From the NCBI GenBank assembly GCA_036362985.1, contig JAYGXS010000008.1, positions 22,625,802-22,689,801 on the forward strand: a stretch of DNA of 64,000 nt, in the 5' to 3' direction. Source of the stretch: Ligula intestinalis (Eukaryota > Platyhelminthes > Cestoda > Diphyllobothriidea > Diphyllobothriidae). Below the pieces are notes generated by a model. The model had not been told where the DNA came from. It was given only the letters and a program-made list of their open reading frames with translations, and did no database searches. Positions within the stretch are counted from its first letter, which is position 1. The number at the start of each line of letters is the position of its first letter. The position numbers and the translations under genes are program-made. Below are positions 31,145-42,079 of the stretch, one piece after another.

Positions 31145-33560
31145 TTTTCTTAATTGAGGCAAATGTTCGCATCCCAGGTAAAGATAAAGAAGAAGAAGGC
31201 GTTGCGATCACCGGACTCATAATTTTACTTGTCTAAGCTTTCAGGCTTCTTCTAGAGTCCTTTGTTAGAGATCAAAGGCGTACACGAAAGGCAAGCAACA
31301 GTTATAAGACGCATAGACCAATCAACCCTTATGGGGGAGGGGAGAGGGTAAGAGAGAGGGGGGAGGAGAGGGAACAGTCAACTAATAGTGCCATCATTCC
31401 GGAGATTACTGCGCTGCGCGATGCACGCCGGTGCCAGATCGATAAATCGATTGACTGAGTTCTCATCCGAGGCCCAAGCTTTAAAAAGATTCGCGGCCTG
31501 TTTTGTTGCCGGCGTGCTTGATTACCCTCGCAGCTGCAAAACTAAACCCGCGACCGGTCTCGTAGGTATGGGCGGCCACTTGCGATGATGCGTCACCCTG
31601 TTGGACCGCCCGCTTATGATCGCGTATACGCGAAACAAGCAAACGCTCTGTCTGTTTTGTGAAGTTTCGGGGACAATTTGACATGGTATGCGATACACGA
31701 CGCCCGACTGCTCATTTGGATTTGAGCGGTCCTTGATTAGCATAATTCGGCTGCGCATGGTAGCCTTGGGACGGTTTACCATTCCGACGCCTTGTCCCGC
31801 AGCAATGCTTTCGGTCGCTTCTGACAAATCCTTGATGTATGGCAGCGTATGCCATATCGGACGCGTTGGTCCTGGTTGGGTCCTCGGAGGGCGAGCACGT
31901 AGGCATCGGCTTATGAAAGCCTTTGGATAGCCATTCCGCATAAACTGGTCACGGAGATGTCGGGCCTTACGCGTCTTTATTTCCAGATTACTGCAATGAG
32001 TCTGGTTTCTCTTGAAGAGTGTTTTGAAGCAGCTTCTATTCTAAACCACCGGATGTTTGTTGTGGAAATTGAGAAGCCGTGTGTGTTCTTCGCCTTCCTG
32101 TAGACCGTTGTTTTAATTTTGCCGTCGGAAGTTGGCATGACGCGTACATCAAGAAACTGTAGCTGATGATCATATTCTTCGTCCCTCATTAATTGTATGT
32201 CTGGGAAGATGGAGTTGAGAAGTTCATGAAGATTCTGCAGCATGTTCCTTCTGACGATAACAAACGTGTCGTTAACGTAACGGCACCAAAAGACCGAAGG
32301 CTGTTGGCTTAAGACAATCTTTTCCAGATATTGTAGGACAAATTTTGGTATTAAACCTGAGATTGGAGAGCCCATTGTAGTTGCTTTGATCTAATCATAT
32401 GTCTCTTGCAAAGGTGAAGTATGTCTTTTGGCAGAATTCGAACAGCCTCGTGAGAAGTTCAATTTTGAGCGAACTCTGGGTTTCGTCCTACAACGCGTCA
32501 AGTTTCCTGCGTAAGACGTCTCGTGCCAAATCCGGTGGAATAGATGTAAATAGTGATGTCACGTCAAAGGAAACCATCCTTTCGTCCGATTGAATCCTTC
32601 GGCCATGAAGATCTGCCGGAAATTGGGAGGCTGAACGGACTGAGGCATCAAAGTTGTCTTTGAGAAATTTTAGTTTTGAATATCTCCATTTCGCCAAATT
32701 ATAAGTGGGGCTGCCTTTTAGGACAACGACCGGCCGCAATAAAACGTTCGGTTTATGCTCCTTTGGCGGGCCATAGAAGCGAGCCAGGGCAGTATGTGTT
32801 GCTTTCATTAGGCGCTGATCGTTCTCAGTGATCACATTTTGGTGTTTGAATTCGCCAAGTAATTTATTCAACGATTTGCTACTGTCTTTGCTTCTGAGTT
32901 GTTTGCTGGTCTGTAAAAATCTCTGTCATCAAGTAAACTTTTGGCTTTCTCATTGTAATCTTCACGGTTGATCATCCCTTATCCCGTGGCAGAATGATTA
33001 TATAATCATTCGTTCGCAGTTCTTTAATAGTTTGTGACTCGCTCTTCGAAACACATTAGGCTGGACGGTGTGTCATCAGCAAGGAGGTGACGCGCTGTCG
33101 AATGGAGTGTTTCTCGTCATCTGTTGTTTGAGTTCTCACAAGCATGGCTTCTAGGGCTGCAATGAAATCGACAAGGTCAGCATCGGTGGTGTTAAAACAA
33201 GCTTCATGCTGGAACACTCTTAGTTGTTGTTCCGTTAGTTGGTTAGAGGAGAGGTTCTGCATCAAGTTTGAGCTTCACGTGTGGGATGGTTGTAACTTAT
33301 TCCGCTTCTGATCCAGGATTAATCACTTCTTGGCTTGTCTGAAATGTGCCAGTGCAGCGATTGTTTGAGCAAGGTCTTCAGTAATAGGATCACCAAGAAC
33401 ACGTGCACAGTCTTTTCTTCTGCTCAATCATAGCTTTGTATTTGTGCAGACGCCGGTGGTAGTCATCGATCAGGGCTCTCGTCATCTGCTTGGTTAATCT
33501 CTTTGCAAGTTCTCTGCCCATAGTCGTATTCACAGGAGACTTATACCTCAGGCATCATGG
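31145..33560 (-). pseudogene. PLE-B, near full-length but frame-broken
   Basis: From 5' (33560) to 3' on the minus strand: an N-terminal region (DDYHRRLHKYKAMIEQKKRL near 33430-33480; NLSSNQLTEQQLRVFQHEAC at 33260 and below); a disrupted stretch; RT finger and palm (32871-32488) with ARFYGPPKEHKPNVLLRPVV, RMVSFDVTSLFTSIP; then 32375-31977 with MGSPISGLIPKFVLQYLEKI and WCRYVNDTFVIVRR. It ends with the endonuclease (31720-31400) carrying SGVVYRIPC, RLLVSRIRDHKRAVQQGDAS and SQVAAHTYETGRGFSFAAAR. The catalytic YVDD is YVND (first aspartate lost). GIY-YIG is split by a frameshift and YIG is gone. The 3' region includes a decayed hammerhead-like motif. Confidence 0.9.
31225..31280 (-). ncRNA. Decayed hammerhead-like motif in PLE-B 3' region
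   Basis: The minus strand has CTAACAA where the copy at 6.6 kb has CTGATGA, then GGACTCTAGAAGAAGCC and TGAAAGCTTAGAC. It is the same motif with several core mutations and is certainly inactive. Confidence 0.5.
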
Positions 33561-33690
33561 CGTCAGTCCGTCCTTCACGCATTGGTACAAAAAACGGTTA
33601 CGCTGTACTATAGTAAGGACGTAAAACGCAGCCAAACGACTCTTCTTAAGTTCAACTAAAAGCATTCAAGTAAAATGGGCAAAAAATGCT

Positions 33691-34270
33691 TTGCCATTGC
33701 ACGCCAACTCAAATTATATTTGCGGATGCAAGTACATTGGGCGTTCGCCAAAGCAACTGGCAGCCAGGGCCACTGAGCACTTGCTCAACTGGCTTTTCCA
33801 CCAAGAAGACAGAATACCATGGTTCTTTATTACTAAGCATCTATTAGACAGCAGCCATTCTGTTGGGGTCAAAACAACGTTTCGAGTACTTGTTCGGGCC
33901 CGAACAAACCAAAATCCTGCGCTTTATGGAAGTTTCATACATACTGTGGGGGAAACCTGACCTAGGCAAGCAGCTTGATCATGTAATCAACCTCCAATTA
34001 CTCTGGTGATTAATCATTTACTTTAATTCCCAAGCGTTGTTCGTTAACTTCCCTCACCCACTACTTCCCATATGGTAAATAAACGTCCTGTCCTAGATCG
34101 ATTATATTTGAGACTGACCCACGTTTCTTGCTCTTTGCCAGTCATTCTGCGAAATGCACTAGTGCTCTATGTGTCCTCGTTATCTTACTTATGCAGCGAC
34201 AAGTAGCAGCTGATGAGCTGTCTCGAAATTTTTTAATATGAATAAATTTTGCTGTTTTTGCCTGCTTTCA
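33691..34270 (+). pseudogene. PLE-A-type endonuclease and 3' end (right arm)
   Basis: The 89-codon frame reads CGCKYIGRSPKQLAARATEH, LLNWLFHQEDRIPWFFITKH, LLDSSHSVGVKTTFRVLVRA and RTN. CGCKYIGR is the YIG strand with the cysteine pair typical of this subfamily; the GIY strand before it is degraded (NSNYI). Downstream, at 34204-34254, is a hammerhead-like motif (separate entry). The end of the inverted match at GCCTGCTTTC (about 34260-34270) probably marks the element terminus. Confidence 0.85.
34204..34254 (+). ncRNA. Hammerhead-like motif at PLE-A-type 3' end
   Basis: CTGATGA (34210-34216), an 8-base linker and GAAA (34225-34228) are intact. Stem III can form from ATTT (34228-34231) and AAAT (34244-34247). 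U16.1 and H17 are T34247 and T34248. Stem I pairs TAGCAG (34204-34209) with TTGCTG (34249-34254), six pairs with two wobbles. Stem II is only one G-C pair in GCTGTCTC. The inverted-arm copy at about 30316-30385 has both core boxes mutated (CTGATAA, CAAA). Confidence 0.55.
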
Positions 34271-35101
34271 ATCCGTACCGGGAAAAAATGCTTCGAATAA
34301 ATTTTGCAAGCTTATTACAATGTCACAGGTACCAACACATACCCAAGATTTGTAGAGGCAATGCGCCATTTTCGAGATTGCAGGCATTCGTTTTACGATG
34401 ACTTGAGAGCGCCATACACCTTACAAGCATTCTATTTTGTTGTGATTCTGCAGTCTTTGATCTTGTAAAAATTGTACGTTTTCCCACAAAAAGGTTTATA
34501 TGGCTATATTTGGAACACGGGTTATCAACGAAGAGTAAAGTTTTGATAAGTGTGCAGTGATCGGACCAAAAGGCTGAGCGATGGTCTAATGCTGCTGATT
34601 TTAATAAATTTCGGATTGAGTAGTAATCAGGCACTAATGTTTTTGGCTTTTGTGAATTGCATGCCTAAAATTGAACATGAAATATTTACTAGCTTAAGGT
34701 AACTTAAGCGCTAAACTAAAATGTTATTTATTTCCAGCAAGATGATTGTTCTCGGTTTGTCGTGTTCAAAGTCAGGAAACATGAACTTGAAGTCGCTACT
34801 ACTTCACCATTACGTACGATTATGAGGTTTTTCATAGGCATATACTGCACGGGATGCCCTTTTTGCATCCAGGCAAACGCAGTTCCTCCCTGGTCTTCCT
34901 TGCGGTCTGTAAATAGTGTCTGGGAAGCGAGTGGCTGCGAGGCCACATTTTAATGCAGCCGTTGCAGCGGCCGATGCGTTTGGCAGACTTTCAAGTTCGA
35001 AAAAGAATAGCGCAGTGAGAAAAGTTGGTGGCTTATGTAAATTGACTCAACTTCGATCTCCAATTTTCCACCTGGGCAGTCTGGTTTTATGCTGCTTTGA
35101 T
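34271..35101. other. No element recognised
   Basis: Open frames at 34323-34634 (minus) and 34762-34953 (plus) are of ordinary length for random sequence. The plus frame follows a CAG after a pyrimidine-rich TTTATTTC tract at about 34730 and could be an exon, but its translation matches nothing I know. Confidence 0.3.
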
Positions 35102-38100
35102 AGATAGATAGTGAACTTTATTTTGAAGATAATATTAACATGTTTAGCAAAAAATGGATCCATTTACGGAGAGCAAAAAATGAGGTTAAATAGGGGGTCC
35201 AAAAAGCTCAAATGTGAACGATCAAAGATCATAAAATTACTCAAAGTAAGAAATTAACATGGTTACCACATCAGCTTTAGTGACAAGTCAGCCTTCAGCT
35301 TCTCAATTTCCGTTTCTTTACACGTGAGGAATCGTGCTAAGAATGGGAGTAAGGAGTTCTCGTAGGTTGATGTACGGCAGGACATATGACGGAAGCTTCG
35401 GCGCATAGAACGAGAAGACTGCGCAGCCATTAGTTCAGAGTGGAGAAGGTTAGCAACCTCACTAAGAATACAGTCCACAAAATCTTGATCGATTTGAAAT
35501 GTCGCTGATTTACAAGGTCAGCTAAAAAGCAAAGGAATGATTGGCAGCTGAAGAGAGCATGCGGAGAATATTTTTAATAATAAGCAATTCTTTCTTAAAT
35601 AATGCTTGAAAGGTAACTGAACAGCAGTAAAGAATGAGACGGAGGATACAGGCATTTATAAAACGCCAAATGAGGGCTTGCGGGGTGCGATATGAACGCA
35701 AGTGGCGGATATAATATAAACGTTTGCGGATTTTAATAAAAAGGTCTTCAATATGAATAGTAAATGAGAGGTTGATAGTGTTACACCAAGATATCGGAAG
35801 AAGGATAACTTATTAAACAGAAAGTTAATAATGTCAGGACTGGGAGAGGGTCGCAACAGAAAGATACACTGGACTAACTTCCGCTGATTAAGTAAACGGC
35901 CATTGTCTGACGACCATGCTGTGACATGGTCAAGTCCATCCTTCAGCATTTGGTGATAGGACTGGCTTTTGAGAGGATGGCCGACAACCATGCGTTTGGA
36001 GATCGTAGGTCATCAGTATGGAAGGAAAAAAAGATGAGGGGATAATATAGACCCCTGAAGAACTCCACAATTGTTGGGAAGGATCGTGGATTTTCGCTTC
36101 CCGCTCTGAACGAATTGGGTGCGGGTAGTAAAATAATCCCCAAACCAAGAAATGGCCCAGCCAGGAGAGCCGCATGCAGAGGTTTTATTAAAAAGAAAAT
36201 GGCCCGGGATTGTGTTGAAGGCTGAGGAGTAGTCGAAAAAAGCACATGCGTATGCACGGCATCCCTTATCCAAGTCTTTAAGAGCAGAATGGAATACCAA
36301 AGCAACACCATCTAGTGTACTACGCCTAGCCTTATACGCAAACTGCAAGGGATCAGTATATTGGATAAAAACGGCTTAATGCTGTCCAAAGCAACTCGTT
36401 CTGTAAGTTTGAGAAGTGCAGAAAAGCAGGCAATTGAACGAAAAGATTTGGGACCCGCAGAAGTAGGGTTTTTTGGGATAGGAGTGATTTTGACCGAACG
36501 CCAACCATCAGGAATCTTGGACTCCATAAAAGATAAACTAATCAGAAGTGCCAAGACAGGAGCTAATTGAAAAGATCAAGAGTTAAGGAAACATCGGGAG
36601 ATGCCATCTGGTCCGACAGCTGTTGTACCTTAAACCTTGTTTAGGTGTTTCATCACTGTTGCCACATACACAGGAGAAAAATCAGTTGGTGGTAAGAAAA
36701 TATCATTTGTCGAGAGGTAGGAACCGGTGAGAGTCAGCATCAAAATGTGTCAGTGTGTTGCGTTGACCGGTGAGGCGTTGAAGAACTTTCCATATTTCGG
36801 ATGAAGAGCGAGGTGACGAAGACGTAGAAGAAGTAAAAAAATGACTAAATAAGTTCATTTAGTCTTGTGATCTCGCGTTTGATGAGAAAATTAACGTCCT
36901 TCAATCTTTCGCGTTTTCCTAGTTTGTAGAACAGTTCATTATTTCTTCTCAAATTTTTTTAAAGTGGAGAGAAGATATTCGGTCTGATCTAACCATGATC
37001 ATGTCAAAAGGACAACAAATATTAAAAATTCCGTTAAAAACTGTTGTAAGATCACTCGAACACGACTCAAAATTCGTGTTTTCGAGAAAGATGGGAATGC
37101 ATTCAGATAAACAAGTCTAAAGCAACGAAATATAATGTAGGGGCGTGTCACGAATGTGTAGTTTCCTCTCGGGCGTTACTAATAGCCCTTTGTTAGCTTG
37201 AAAATAGATTTTTGGTTGACAGAGTAGTACACAATTGTCTGAGCCTGCCAAATAAGCTCTATTTCTTACAGCAAACAGCTTTGGATAATTAGTCAGAATA
37301 TGATCGAGTGTGGCGTCATCTCGTGTATTGAAGTAAACTAAGTCGGCCGAACCTTACACTATGAGGGGACGTAGATTTACTCGATTGAAGTCCCCACATA
37401 AAATATTTACGTGCTCGAAAGACAGTGCCGCAGGTGTTTGGGGAAGAAAATCGAAAAAATGGGTAAGAGCACCTTGACACGTGGGAGGGGGTATGTAAAT
37501 ACTAACATAAATAATGCCTTTTGAGTTTTGTAGAAAGTTAGGCCTACAGACTACAGCCATAACGTCTATGTGGTCTTCGGAGTAAGAAAAAAGGGACTTG
37601 CAGTTTGTGCACCATTGCTGGTTTACAAAAACTTCTACTCCGCTCCCTCTGCTGATTCATCGGGATTTTCTGTCCGAACGAAAACAGCAATAAGCCGGAG
37701 GTGTGATGAGCTGCGACTCTATATCCCTTTTGAGCCAGGTCTCTTGAAGGCAGATTACATCGCACTTTCTGTGTTCCAGTTTCAAAATGAGTGCATCCAG
37801 TTTGAGACTTTTTATTGAAAATATACCTGCAATTAGTGGACGTAAAACCTGGATCAGACATGGAGGCTAATGGTTGACGCTTCGTGGCTCGTTTCCAACC
37901 GCATCGGGACTAACGGGATCATATTGCATTCCATTGGATAACATTTGATGTTGATGTACTGCAGTTTCGGAATGTTGGACGTTAATAACAAGAATGTTCG
38001 TTGTGAGTTTCCATCGATTAAATATTTGTCCTTCGTGCATTCAAAAAGGTACGAGTGTACAGCAGAGAAAACCTCATGACCAGAAATGCCAAAAAAACAA

Positions 38101-38120
38101 AGTACAGAAGTAGAAAGTCT
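35102..38120 (-). pseudogene. CR1-like LINE, long but inactivated copy
   Basis: On the minus strand from about 37850 down: AP-endonuclease pieces KCDVICLQETWLKRDIESQ, VSIYIPPPTCQGALTHFFDF and HVNILCGDFNRVNLRP (GDFN is a catalytic motif). The RT follows at 36554-36013: SRVPDGWR-like IPDGWRSVKITPIPKNPTSA, GPKSFRSIACFSALLKLTER, QFAYKARRSTLDGVALVFHS, CAFFDYSSAFNTIPGH and GVLQGSILSPHLF. A tail reaches 35263. The order EN-RT and the STLDA-DYSSAFN-QGS-LSP motifs fit CR1/pido-type LINEs. Many frameshifts and stops are present. Compared with the second copy (45160-46090), a net 28-base deletion near 35993 removes the YVDD box. The 3' end carries TAGATAGATAG on the plus strand (35099-35110). The 5' boundary is uncertain; protein-like sequence may extend to about 38120. 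Confidence 0.85.
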
Positions 38121-38439
38121 TGTGTACAATAATAAATTCTCACGTTAATGTAGAGCAAAATAACCGGCAGCTTAAATTTGAAACCCACCAGCAGTAAGTA
38201 AAACGCCCTGCTTGTGTACTCTCCTTTGAAGGTGATTTGAAGATTTTAATTGTTTTTGTGCGGTTCTGTCTCCTGTTAGATTAGTAGAATTTTATAAAAA
38301 ACGAGGGAGATACAAATGCATCTTTAATATATGTGAATAATATCGTAATTTGGTTAGATTGCGTGGCTCAGAGACCGGAAGCAACCAAACAGGAGACAGT
38401 GTGGGCCAAAGACCCATTACAATTGGCGAAACAATAAGG

Positions 38440-38760
38440 AGGGATGTACAACATGCCGTGCAAATACTGCAGCGCAAGGTATCTTAGTGAATCGGGCAGA
38501 CCCCTTTGCAGTGGGTTGTATGATCATCATCTCGCAACCAACAGTAAAAATGAGCTGTCCATGGTCTATGACTACGAACAACAGACAAACTGAACTTTTG
38601 GCTTTGATAAAGCAAGGGTAGTAGGCCGATCCAATGAAATGATGGCCAGACTGCTGCTGGAAAGTTGGTCCTTGACTGGCACACTTAGCAGAGTCATAAA
38701 CATTCATCCTATCTACCAGGCGGTCCGCACACGGCTCAAGTCAATAAATAAAAGGCTAAA
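38440..38760 (+). pseudogene. PLE-F GIY-YIG endonuclease remnant
   Basis: The plus strand reads MPCKYCSARYLSESGRPLCS, GLYDHHLATNSKNELSMVYD, then after one stop FGFDKARVVGRSNEMMARLL and LESWSLTGTLSRVINIHPIY QAVRTRL. The cysteine motif CxxC followed by RYLSESGR corresponds to CxxCxxxYIGETGR, and LLLESW and N-HP-YQALRTRL are typical ends. Tyrosine of YIG is kept as YLS, and GIY is degraded. A stop interrupts the frame at 38597. No RT is found upstream because the LINE begins there. It differs from the other subfamilies in this window. Confidence 0.8.
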
Positions 38761-40060
38761 AGGATGGCAACGCAAGCGAAAACGTTAAATTTAATCGAGG
38801 ACACACAAAAATAGAAGCAGAGGATGCTAGGAAACACGTGAGTGGTATAGGATACCACCTCGCCGCCACACCCTCAAGGTTGACATGAACTCGTGCGAAC
38901 CGCCATTACTTGACAAGCCGTCGGCCGACCAGGGGCAGGCCAGTTAGCACGCTGACTTGCCAACAATTACAACAACTGCAAAGGTCAGGCGAGCCCACCA
39001 GGGGTCAATCGCTCGGCCAGTCAGCATCGAACAGGCAGGGCACGAATGTAATACCAGGCATGCGACAAGACTGAAACAGTCATGGTAAACAGCAACCATG
39101 GAAATATGCGAGTGTCAGAAAGGTCAGTCTCAACATAATTCGGTCCACGTCGTCGTACCCCCTTCTTCGTCTTATTTGTGAGATGATAAAATTGATTAGA
39201 CTGTATATATTTGGTCTCCATTATGTAACCCAATTTATGGTGCGTTATCAACTCATTCGGCAAGAGGATACCTTAAAGTACACGTAACTCGTAATTGCAT
39301 TTTATCGTACTCCATGTTACTCCGTTCGTACATAAATAATACCTTAAAATGTGTTGCTAATGGCCACAGTGACAAGAAGTAAACTACTTTTCCGCTTAGA
39401 GCATCTTAAAAAATGGCAGCCAGTGAAGAAAGCTGGTATACCAAGCAGCCTATGTGATTTATGATGATTCTACATCTTTGTGTGGGAGGAGCATAATGGG
39501 TATCTGACTCCAGGGAAACTTTGCGGCCTACATAAACCTCTTAGAGGATACGCAGTCTAAAACCTATGAATCCAAGCGATTATTAACGCCCGAATCCGTT
39601 CTAAAGACCTGTGCGTAGAACGACCAGCAACAAAGTCTCCAGATTTTGTGAGGTTAATTGGGAGCCAGCCAAATAACAGACTGATCAGATGTGCTGTATG
39701 CGTAGTTATGGCCTTACAAATGAATACAAATAAGTACTTATCGTGGTCTTTCATCGCAGGTGGAAAAAGGGTTTTACTGTCAATCTCCTACTGAAAAAAT
39801 CTTACTGATGTCATGGACGAAGTAGAAGGCAGCTCTAGAGATCAGATCATCTCTGAAGATGCACTCCCGAAAGAGTTCTAAAGTTTAGGCTAATAAAACA
39901 ATTGATCCACTGCTCGATAAGTTTTCATCCCTGTCCACGCAAATACGTGGAACGCGAAAGTTTGCATCGATTCGGTTACTGATGTCACTCTTTCCACATA
40001 TTGCCTGCAAAACATTTTGCACATAAGCACGTCTACTAATAAAAAATATGGAACTTATTC
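38761..40060. other. PLE-F 3' sequence, then unassigned DNA
   Basis: 38761-39100 is richer in G+C than its surroundings and probably still part of the PLE 3' region. From 39100 to 40060 no element or gene is recognised. Confidence 0.35.
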
Positions 40061-40067
40061 AATATTT

Positions 40068-40210
40068 AGTTGACCCAATTGTGAAAAATCTCGAGGCATT
40101 CAGCGGGATTTAGAACCCGCATAGAAGGGAAAAATGCCGCGAGATTTTCACAATTGGGTCAACTAAATTTACTAAATCTGTCGAACTCTCTTAATAATTC
40201 AGTTAGCCAT
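40068..40210. mobile_element. Two SINE 3' ends joined head to head
   Basis: TTAGTTGACCCAATTGTGAA (about 40067-40086) and TTCACAATTGGGTCAACTAA (about 40146-40165) are exact reverse complements. Inside the left piece, on the minus strand, GCGGGTTCTAAATCCCGC is a box-B-like tRNA segment. Both tails belong to the same SINE family as 3560-3760 and 40290-40500. Confidence 0.7.
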
Positions 40211-40289
40211 GTAGTCATTCTGGTGAATTCTTGGTGATTGCTTAGGAAATCCTGCTTTGATAGTCAGCCTGCTTTTGCGTATTGATGGA

Positions 40290-40500
40290 TTTCATACGAG
40301 CGGCAGAGTTGGATGGGTAATATCGATCCAAGTGTGATCAAACTCACGGTGTGAAGCATGGCATTTGTAGCGCAAGTGGGTAGAGCGTTGGCTTGCATAG
40401 AAGGCCTTCCCTCCTATGTGGGTGCGAATCGCGCCAAATAGCACGAGAGTTTTTGCAATTGGGTCAATTTAATTAACCAAATCTTCCAAACCTCCTAAAT
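40290..40500 (+). mobile_element. tRNA-derived SINE, copy 3
   Basis: TGTAGCGCAAGTGGGTAGAGCG (about 40360) is a good Pol III box A. GTGGGTGCGAATCGCGCC about 50 bases later is a box B. The tail TTTTTGCAATTGGGTCAA is shared by the family. The segment GTGATCAAACTCAC before the tRNA-like part matches GTGATTTAAACTCAC in copy 2. A tRNA gene is excluded by poor arm pairing and by the shared flanks. Confidence 0.7.
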
Positions 40501-40510
40501 TATTCAATAC

Positions 40511-41299
40511 TCACCAAATCGCGTATGATGAGGTGTAAGCATGCTTATCCCCGAGGCACTAACATTTCTGCTCCAGTCCCGATAAACATTTGTACTGCTC
40601 AATCCACTGTTTGGAAAGAAGTGCTTCGTCTCAAAGTTATTAGAGATTTACCGTTAATTTGAGCACTGTTCATGCGTCATTTCACACTGTCTAAATTTTT
40701 GGCGCGAGCTATTTAACCGCTACGCAGCTGAGACATTCCATTGGCCTAAAGAAATTTTTATTCCCATCAAATGCGCATCTCACCTCCTATTTCGGTCGAA
40801 TGATTTTCACGAAATTCTACAAGATTCCGTTTATACCATTTTCACCCTTTGGACTAAATCACCATAATAAATTCAGCATTTCCACACATGAAGGCATCGG
40901 GTGGTGAAAACAGATGACACAAATGTCACGAGCGTAAAGTGCTTTTTTGAAGTTTTTACAATTATATTTTTTTGACGTCAAGCCTCCCGAAAAAAAAACA
41001 CAAATAATTCCCTATTGACCAAAATGTGCTTCAAGGTTCTGCTTGTTGTAATATAGGGGAGAAATCATAATGTAGCCCTTTATAGAAATAGCTTGCTGTC
41101 TACAACAACAAATTACTGCTGACAAATGGAATGTTCATCTGCATCGCATGTTCCCAGTATTATGGTGTTCAGCGGCAGTTGCATGCCATGCACGGGGGCG
41201 TTACAACTTATGCCATCACCTCTTGGCATCTTACTGGCTAACCAAGTCCCCCTAGAGTAACTGTCTAGCGACTGTTTCCTATAAATACTACAATTTCTT
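40511..41299. other. No gene recognised
   Basis: AT-rich sequence. A minus-strand frame at 41113-41352 overlaps the end of the PLE-D 3' region and is not a gene. Confidence 0.35.
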
Positions 41300-41970
41300 C
41301 TCAGAATTCTGGGATAGGAATACGAGTTCATCTTCAGCTCACCGGAATACATTTTTAGAATTCATCACGTTTTGGAGAGCTGGGCTAGCTGTTCTCCGTC
41401 GAAGCAAATACGGACTTAATTGGTCAGCAAGTTTGAAGTTGCGGTTTTGAGTGTTGGCCTTGAGCTGACCGATTTTTCTCCGGTCGCTGCTTGGCCATGC
41501 GTGTGGATTTAGGTTTGGCAAGAGTGCAGTTGCATCTTGTTTCGTCGTCACTGAAGATGATGCAAATAATCCTGCTCCCTCTTCCGGTGGTAACCTCACA
41601 ATTCCATCTTTGTCTTTAAATCATGACTTTGGTTTGACCGTGTCCTGTTCTTTATTGAAATAATTGCGTAGGACCTTGTAGGCCACAGGGAAGTCCAGAT
41701 ACCTTTTGAAAAAAATTGGCGTCTAAGTACCGTGCCTCAAGCGCCACTCTATAAGCTTTTGAGGCTCCTCGGTCTGCGATGGTCTTTCCTTGAAAATCGA
41801 AGTTGTGGTCAGTCTCTCCGATATGTGTTGCAAGCTGTGATTTATGGTCTAGTCTTTGGACCGACGTTTTGTGTTCCTATAGGCACGTCTGCAATTTGCA
41901 TCCCCTTTCTCCAACGCAATTACAGTCTCCATCACTGCAACGTATTTTGTAGATAAACTGCGGAGGTTTC
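41300..41970 (-). pseudogene. PLE-D GIY-YIG endonuclease and 3' end
   Basis: The minus strand from about 41965 reads FIYKIRCSDGDCNCVGERGC, KLQTCL, a stop, EHKTSVQRLDHKSQLATHIG, ETDHNFDFQGKTIADRGASK and AYRVALEARYLDAN. After a frameshift it gives LDFPVAYKVLRNYFNKEQD. FIY is the GIY strand, and CVGERG stands for YVGETG, so the second tyrosine is lost. The stop and frameshift confirm inactivation. The 3' region contains CCAAAACGTGATGAATTCTA and TGTATTCCGGTGAGCTGAAG (about 41337-41378), matching the PLE-D end at 42.36-42.41 kb in opposite orientation. Confidence 0.8.
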
Positions 41971-42079
41971 AGTAGGGGGCAGCCTGTCTTTAGGTTTCAA
42001 CACTCGGTGGCGGATTGTAGCCTGAGGTCATTGGGCTATGCCTACTTCAGCGGGTTGTTACAGTCAAGAGACTTTGTGT

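Larger units (their letters stand above)
30316..34270. mobile_element. Composite: PLE-A-type copy with 560-bp inverted arms, split by a PLE-B insertion
   Basis: The left arm (30316-30875) is the reverse complement of the right arm (33708-34270). Both carry the PLE endonuclease C-terminal half and 3' end. The palindromic GTTCGGGCCCGAAC and the AGTGGGTGAGGGAAGTTA block appear in each. Inside are a plus-strand RT piece (30890-31130) and, from about 31145 to 33560, a minus-strand PLE-B copy. Order of events (inferred): an A-type copy formed with an inverted 5' partner, then PLE-B inserted. Some A-type RT and thumb sequence between 31130 and 33690 is also missing, so a deletion must have occurred too. 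Confidence 0.8.

Noticed and set aside
34762..34953. Possible host exon after a TTTATTTCCAG-like acceptor
   Set aside because: The translation matches nothing known, no donor is evident, and an acceptor-like string is expected by chance in AT-rich DNA.
39070..39100. GAAACAGTCATGG with CGACAAGACT as a hammerhead in the PLE-F 3' region
   Set aside because: The first box has too many mismatches and no stem I could be formed.
40350..40440. tRNA gene
   Set aside because: Box A and box B fit, but the arms do not fold into a cloverleaf and the segment is shared, with its tail, by several SINE copies.
41113..41599. Minus-strand ORFs of 79 and 86 codons
   Set aside because: They lie in the 3' non-coding region of the PLE-D copy and are out of frame with its endonuclease.
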